Assembly (NCBI RefSeq): GCF_021730395.1
Contig: NC_069361.1
Span: 56,892,501 to 56,956,500 of the forward strand
Length of the DNA stretch: 64,000 bases
Reading direction: 5' to 3'
DNA from: Mercenaria mercenaria
Taxonomy: Eukaryota > Mollusca > Bivalvia > Venerida > Veneridae
Part shown: piece by piece, positions 60,563-64,000 of the stretch
Layout of the letters: every line of letters starts with the position of its first letter
How positions within the stretch are numbered: position 1 is the stretch's first letter
Translations under genes and position numbers: made by a program
Notes under the pieces: model-generated
Told to the model about the DNA's origin: nothing
What the model saw: the letters and a program-made list of their open reading frames with translations, nothing else
The model's database searches: none

Positions 60563-62155
60563 ACAAAAGGGCCATGATGGCCCTATATTGCTCATCTGTT
60601 ATCATTGCACTTGAGGACAAGAAGGTCCTCAGAAAAAATATCTAAGTCCAAAGGACAGGAACAACAAAGTAAGAAATTTAACCAAACAGAAAAACAAAAT
60701 TCTTACAAGGTACAGATATGTCAAAATACACCTCAAAATTTGAGGTACCATCCATGTTGTACCACAGAAAAGTGGTCTCGGGTTTTCCCTACGGCCAATA
60801 ATAAAAAAAGTCACTAAAAATAAGCTATTTATAGTAACATAAAAGGGAAGTAATCAAAAAGAAAATTATTGTAAGTGAACAAAAAGAAGGATCTGCCAAA
60901 TAAATCTGTTGACATAAATGAAATTTCAGATCAGTATCTTCATTAGTTATGGAGATATACCAATTTTAATTTGAAATAAAGGGAGGTAATCTGACATAAA
61001 ATCAGTCCATAGTTATCTACCCTGATTGGCTCAGTCCAACTTATGACAATAATGAAATTTCAAATAAGTCCTACAAGTACTTACTGATATAAATCCATTT
61101 TGACAACAATCAGGGGAGGTAATCAGATATAAAATAACTCTGGAAACTACGACTGGATCTGATTTGTCATGGAATCCAAGATTTATTGTTGTTGAAGATA
61201 TCTTGGAAGTTTGTATCAAATAAAACCATAAATGAAGTCTCTATATTGCTGCAAAAGCCAAAATAGCCAATTTTGGACCTTTAAGGGGCCATAACTCTGG
61301 AACCCAAAATGGAATCTGGCCAGTTCAATAATGGAACCAAGATCTTGTGGTGATACAAGTTGTGTGCAAGTTTGGTTAAAATCAAATCATAAATGAAGTT
61401 GCTATTGTGCAGACAAGGTTAAAATAGCAAATTTTGGTCCTTTCAGGGGCCATAACTCTGGAATCCATTAGGGGATCTGGCCGATTCAACAAAGGTACTC
61501 AGATCTTATGGCAACACAAGTTTTGTACAAGTTTGATTAAATTTAAATCATAAATGAAGCTGCTATTGTGCAGAAATTGTCAAAATAGCTAATTCTGGCC
61601 CTTTCAGGGGCCATAACTCTGGAACCCATCATGGAATCTAGTCAGTTCAAGAAAGGATCCAAGATCTTACAGCCATACAAGTTGTGTGCAAGTTTGGTTA
61701 AAATCAAATCATAAATGAAGCTGCTATTGTGCAGACAAGGTCAAAACAGCTAATTCTGGCCCTTTCAGGGGCCATAACTCTAGAACCCCAAATGGAATCT
61801 GGCCAGTTCAAGAAAGGAACCAAGATCTTATGGTGATACAAGTTGTGTGCCAGTATGGTAAAAATCAAATCATAAATAAAGCTGCTATTATGCAGACAAG
61901 GTCAAAATAGCTGATTTTGGCCCTTTCAAGGGCCATAACTCTGGAACCCATAATGGGATCTGGCCAGTTCAATAAAGGAACCGAGATCTTATGGTGATAC
62001 AAGTTGTGTGCAAGTTTGGTTAAAATAAAATCATAAATGAAACCCCTATCGTGCAGACAAGAAATTGTTGACGGACGGACGCACGCACGGACTGACGACG
62101 GACGAAGGGTGATCATAAAAGCTCACCTTGTCACTATGTGACAGGTGAGCTAAAA
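60563..62155 (+). mobile_element. HINE-like element U
   Basis: It starts ACAAAAGGGCCATGATGGCCC, arm GCTCATCTGTTATC. The same left part as S is followed by about six core repeats (CTATTGTGCAGACAAGGTCA, TTTCAGGGGCCATAACTCTG), then GACGGACGGACGCACGCACG. It ends CACTATGTGACAGGTGAGCTAAAA. Confidence 0.9.
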
Positions 62156-62914
62156 ATAGTGGCCGACGATCTAATCTAGCAAATTTCACAGCATGTCCTT
62201 TTTACGTCGCATTCTACTTTCATTTTTGCATGCCAAAACACTAAAAAAAATAAAACTTTCCATGTTGATCTGTCGTCTTAAATCTTACTGACAACGAAGA
62301 ACAATAGGTTTAATCAGCGATATAGGTACAAAGTCATTGATTATACATGTAGATCTGACAAATTGCCTATGCTCTTAACGTAAATCAGTTGTGAAATATA
62401 TATGATTGACAAGATTTAACTATCAGCTGATATTTGTCTCTGAAAATGCAAGTCCATACTTCATGAGGGTAACAGAATAAGAATGTTTGAAAGTATGAAT
62501 CATCAGTGTCATCTTTGAACAAAAGAAACGAGAGCTCTTTCACAAAATATGTTGTATGTATAAATGGTACATATCCAGTTATGATTTGATTATTTTAATA
62601 AATACAATAAAGATAAAACTGTTGTATTTGGTTATAAATCCTATTAATCTAGTAAACTAAGGTAAAAAAACCATCAATTTTATAGTATGCACCGCAAAAA
62701 ATTGTGCCGCGAAAAACCTCCCACTTGAGACTCCAAATATCCCAATTAGAAATCATGAAAACCCCTCTTGAGGGTCAAAAAAGGTTGGGAAGCATTAACT
62801 AACTGCATTTATTCTGCTACATGTATTTGATTTATATTTTAATATGACTTATTCATCTATTAGAAAGAAAAATTTCCCTAGTTTCTTTAGATTATGCAGC
62901 CATTCAATAGAAAA

Positions 62915-63245
62915 ATGTGTGTGTGTTCGAGTTTAACGCCTTTTCCAACAATTTTTCAGTCATATAAACGACAGTGTCTGCTTGTAGCAGTGAGCACAAT
63001 GCCCAACTTTATAGTGCTGCTTCACTGGAAAATCACGCCATAGACACGTGACATGATACCCCACCCAGCCACATTATACTGACACCAGGCTGACAGTCCT
63101 AGCAATACCCTCTTAATGCTGAGTGCCAAGCGAGGAAGCTACTAGTACCATTTTTTATGTCTTTGGTATGACCCTGCCGGGGATCGAACCCACGACCTCC
63201 CGCACTCGAAAGCGGATGCTCTACCACTACGTTACTGAGGCGGTT
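62915..63245 (-). repeat. tRNA-derived SINE
   Basis: On - the head reads CCGCCTCAGTAACGTAGTGG with A box TAACGTAGTGGTAGAGC, an anticodon-arm-like CCGCTTTCGAGTGCGG, and B box GGGTTCGATCCCC. The acceptor stem does not pair, so it is not a working tRNA. A body of about 230 bp follows (GTTGGGCATTGTGCTCACTG, CTACAAGCAGACACTGTCG), with a tail GGCGTTAAACTCGAACACAC. Structure and length suit a mollusc SINE. No target duplication was settled. Confidence 0.75.
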
Positions 63246-63254
63246 CAATTGACC

Positions 63255-63768
63255 ATATCGACATTATAGGATAAACCCCGTTTTCCGGTATTTCCGAAAA
63301 AAGGGTCAGGGGGGCTGGCGAAATAAACCGATATAATGACCATGTACACTATTAGCAATTATTTTTGCCAGAAGATAAGGATTTAGGAAAGTTCTTTCTC
63401 ACAATGGAAATTCTACGACCTCGGCAATGAACATTTTGCAAAAATAATCTGTTTACCTTGAAAAATGCGAATAATTTCACACCTTCAGTATCTAGCCACG
63501 GCAGCAGCAGTGTAGAATAAAAAATAAATTTTCAAAAATAAAGTAAACTTTGAGGATATTTTTACTACATCTTAATTACAACAATGTTTAATGATAATCT
63601 GCAATACTTTTTTTTATTCATTTTCTTTGTCTAAAACTTGAAAAAAGGATAATCTAAACACTACCACCATATAGGGTAATGGCCGATACCCCCCTCACCG
63701 TAAAACCGCCAATGGGCATTTATTTGTGGTTAATACTGGAAAACGGGATTTATCCTTAATGTCGATAT
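63255..63768. mobile_element. 514-bp inverted-repeat MITE
   Basis: Its ends are inverted repeats of about 38 bp: ATATCGACATTATAGGATAA then ACCCCGTTTTCCGGTATT, against the complement of the right end ATATCGACATTAAGGATAAA with TCCCGTTTTCCAGTATT. The interior has no coding capacity. No clear target duplication was found and the family is unassigned. Confidence 0.82.
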
Positions 63769-64000
63769 CGAGAACAGAAAAATGAAAATGAAATTTCAGC
63801 CTCATTCAAAATGGTACTTTCACTTTGGAAAACAGCGTATAATCCTTTTCCTGTTTTAAAAATCATACAGTATATCTATATGCAGCCCAATCAGCTAGAT
63901 TTGAAAACTGGATGCGAGCATTTGAATTCTTTTATGGTCACATTTTTTGGAAATCCTGAATGAAGTGTTTGCAAGAGTTATCTTTCCTGTGGATATAATT

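Larger units (their letters stand above)
55786..62796. mobile_element. Large hAT-like element hosting several HINE-like insertions
   Basis: It is flanked by the 8-bp direct repeat AACTAACT (55778-55785 and 62797-62804). Its ends are CATGCTTCCCAACC and, in complement, AATGCTTCCCAACC, a typical hAT-style TTCCCAACC terminus. Its own DNA includes 56026-56772, shared with the 1020-bp element at 34981. Elements R, S (with T) and U lie inside, so the insertion-free length is far below 7 kb. No transposase gene was recognised. Confidence 0.78.

Noticed and set aside
63170-63245. A working tRNA gene on -
   Set aside because: A and B boxes are present but the acceptor stem does not pair and SINE body sequence follows.

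Overview
This window is nuclear DNA of an animal, most likely a bivalve mollusc; that taxonomic guess rests on the repeat types and is inference. It is AT-rich, its genes are split by GT-AG introns, and most of its length is repeats. No organelle, bacterial or rRNA sequence was seen.

Three host genes can be read. (1) A seven-exon gene on + (9219-15799) encodes a complete 448-residue diaminopimelate-decarboxylase-like PLP enzyme. This is unusual because animals lack the lysine-synthesis pathway it belongs to. (2) The 3' part of a four-membrane-span, claudin/PMP22-like gene lies on - (exons 31325-31468, 30244-30399, 24535-24695). Its last intron holds a broken Ty3/Gypsy fossil. (3) A complete seven-exon CCS gene (copper chaperone for superoxide dismutase, 255 residues) lies on - from 54474 to 36765. 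It keeps the copper-relay motifs of domains 1 and 3 but has a stripped SOD-like domain 2.

The left 9 kb is a stack of mobile DNA: a palindromic 21-bp minisatellite (about 128-533), decayed core repeats (970-1392), and a 5'-truncated LINE (2436-8861) flanked by a duplication of about 66 bp. The LINE is itself split by two inverted-repeat DNA elements (4730-6266 and 6832-8028). The rest carries about 21 non-autonomous elements with a shared Helitron/HINE-like layout: an ACAAGAG start, a short hairpin, a 5' arm, tandem core repeats, a GACGGAC or GACGCC tract, and a 3' hairpin complementary to the 5' arm, ending in TAAAA. They fill roughly a quarter of the window, are often nested, and all but one lie on +. 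Every copy inside a mapped intron is antisense to its gene. Two hAT-like elements with perfect 8-bp target duplications (34981-36000 and 55786-62796), a TTAA-flanked MITE (51476-51681), two other inverted-repeat elements, two tRNA-derived SINEs and several minisatellites complete the picture.

The genes do not form a pathway together. CCS and the claudin-like gene lie in tandem on -, and the decarboxylase gene converges on the claudin-like gene. The most interesting observations are the decarboxylase in an animal genome, the covarying ends of the HINE-like elements, and the loss of metal ligands in CCS domain 2.
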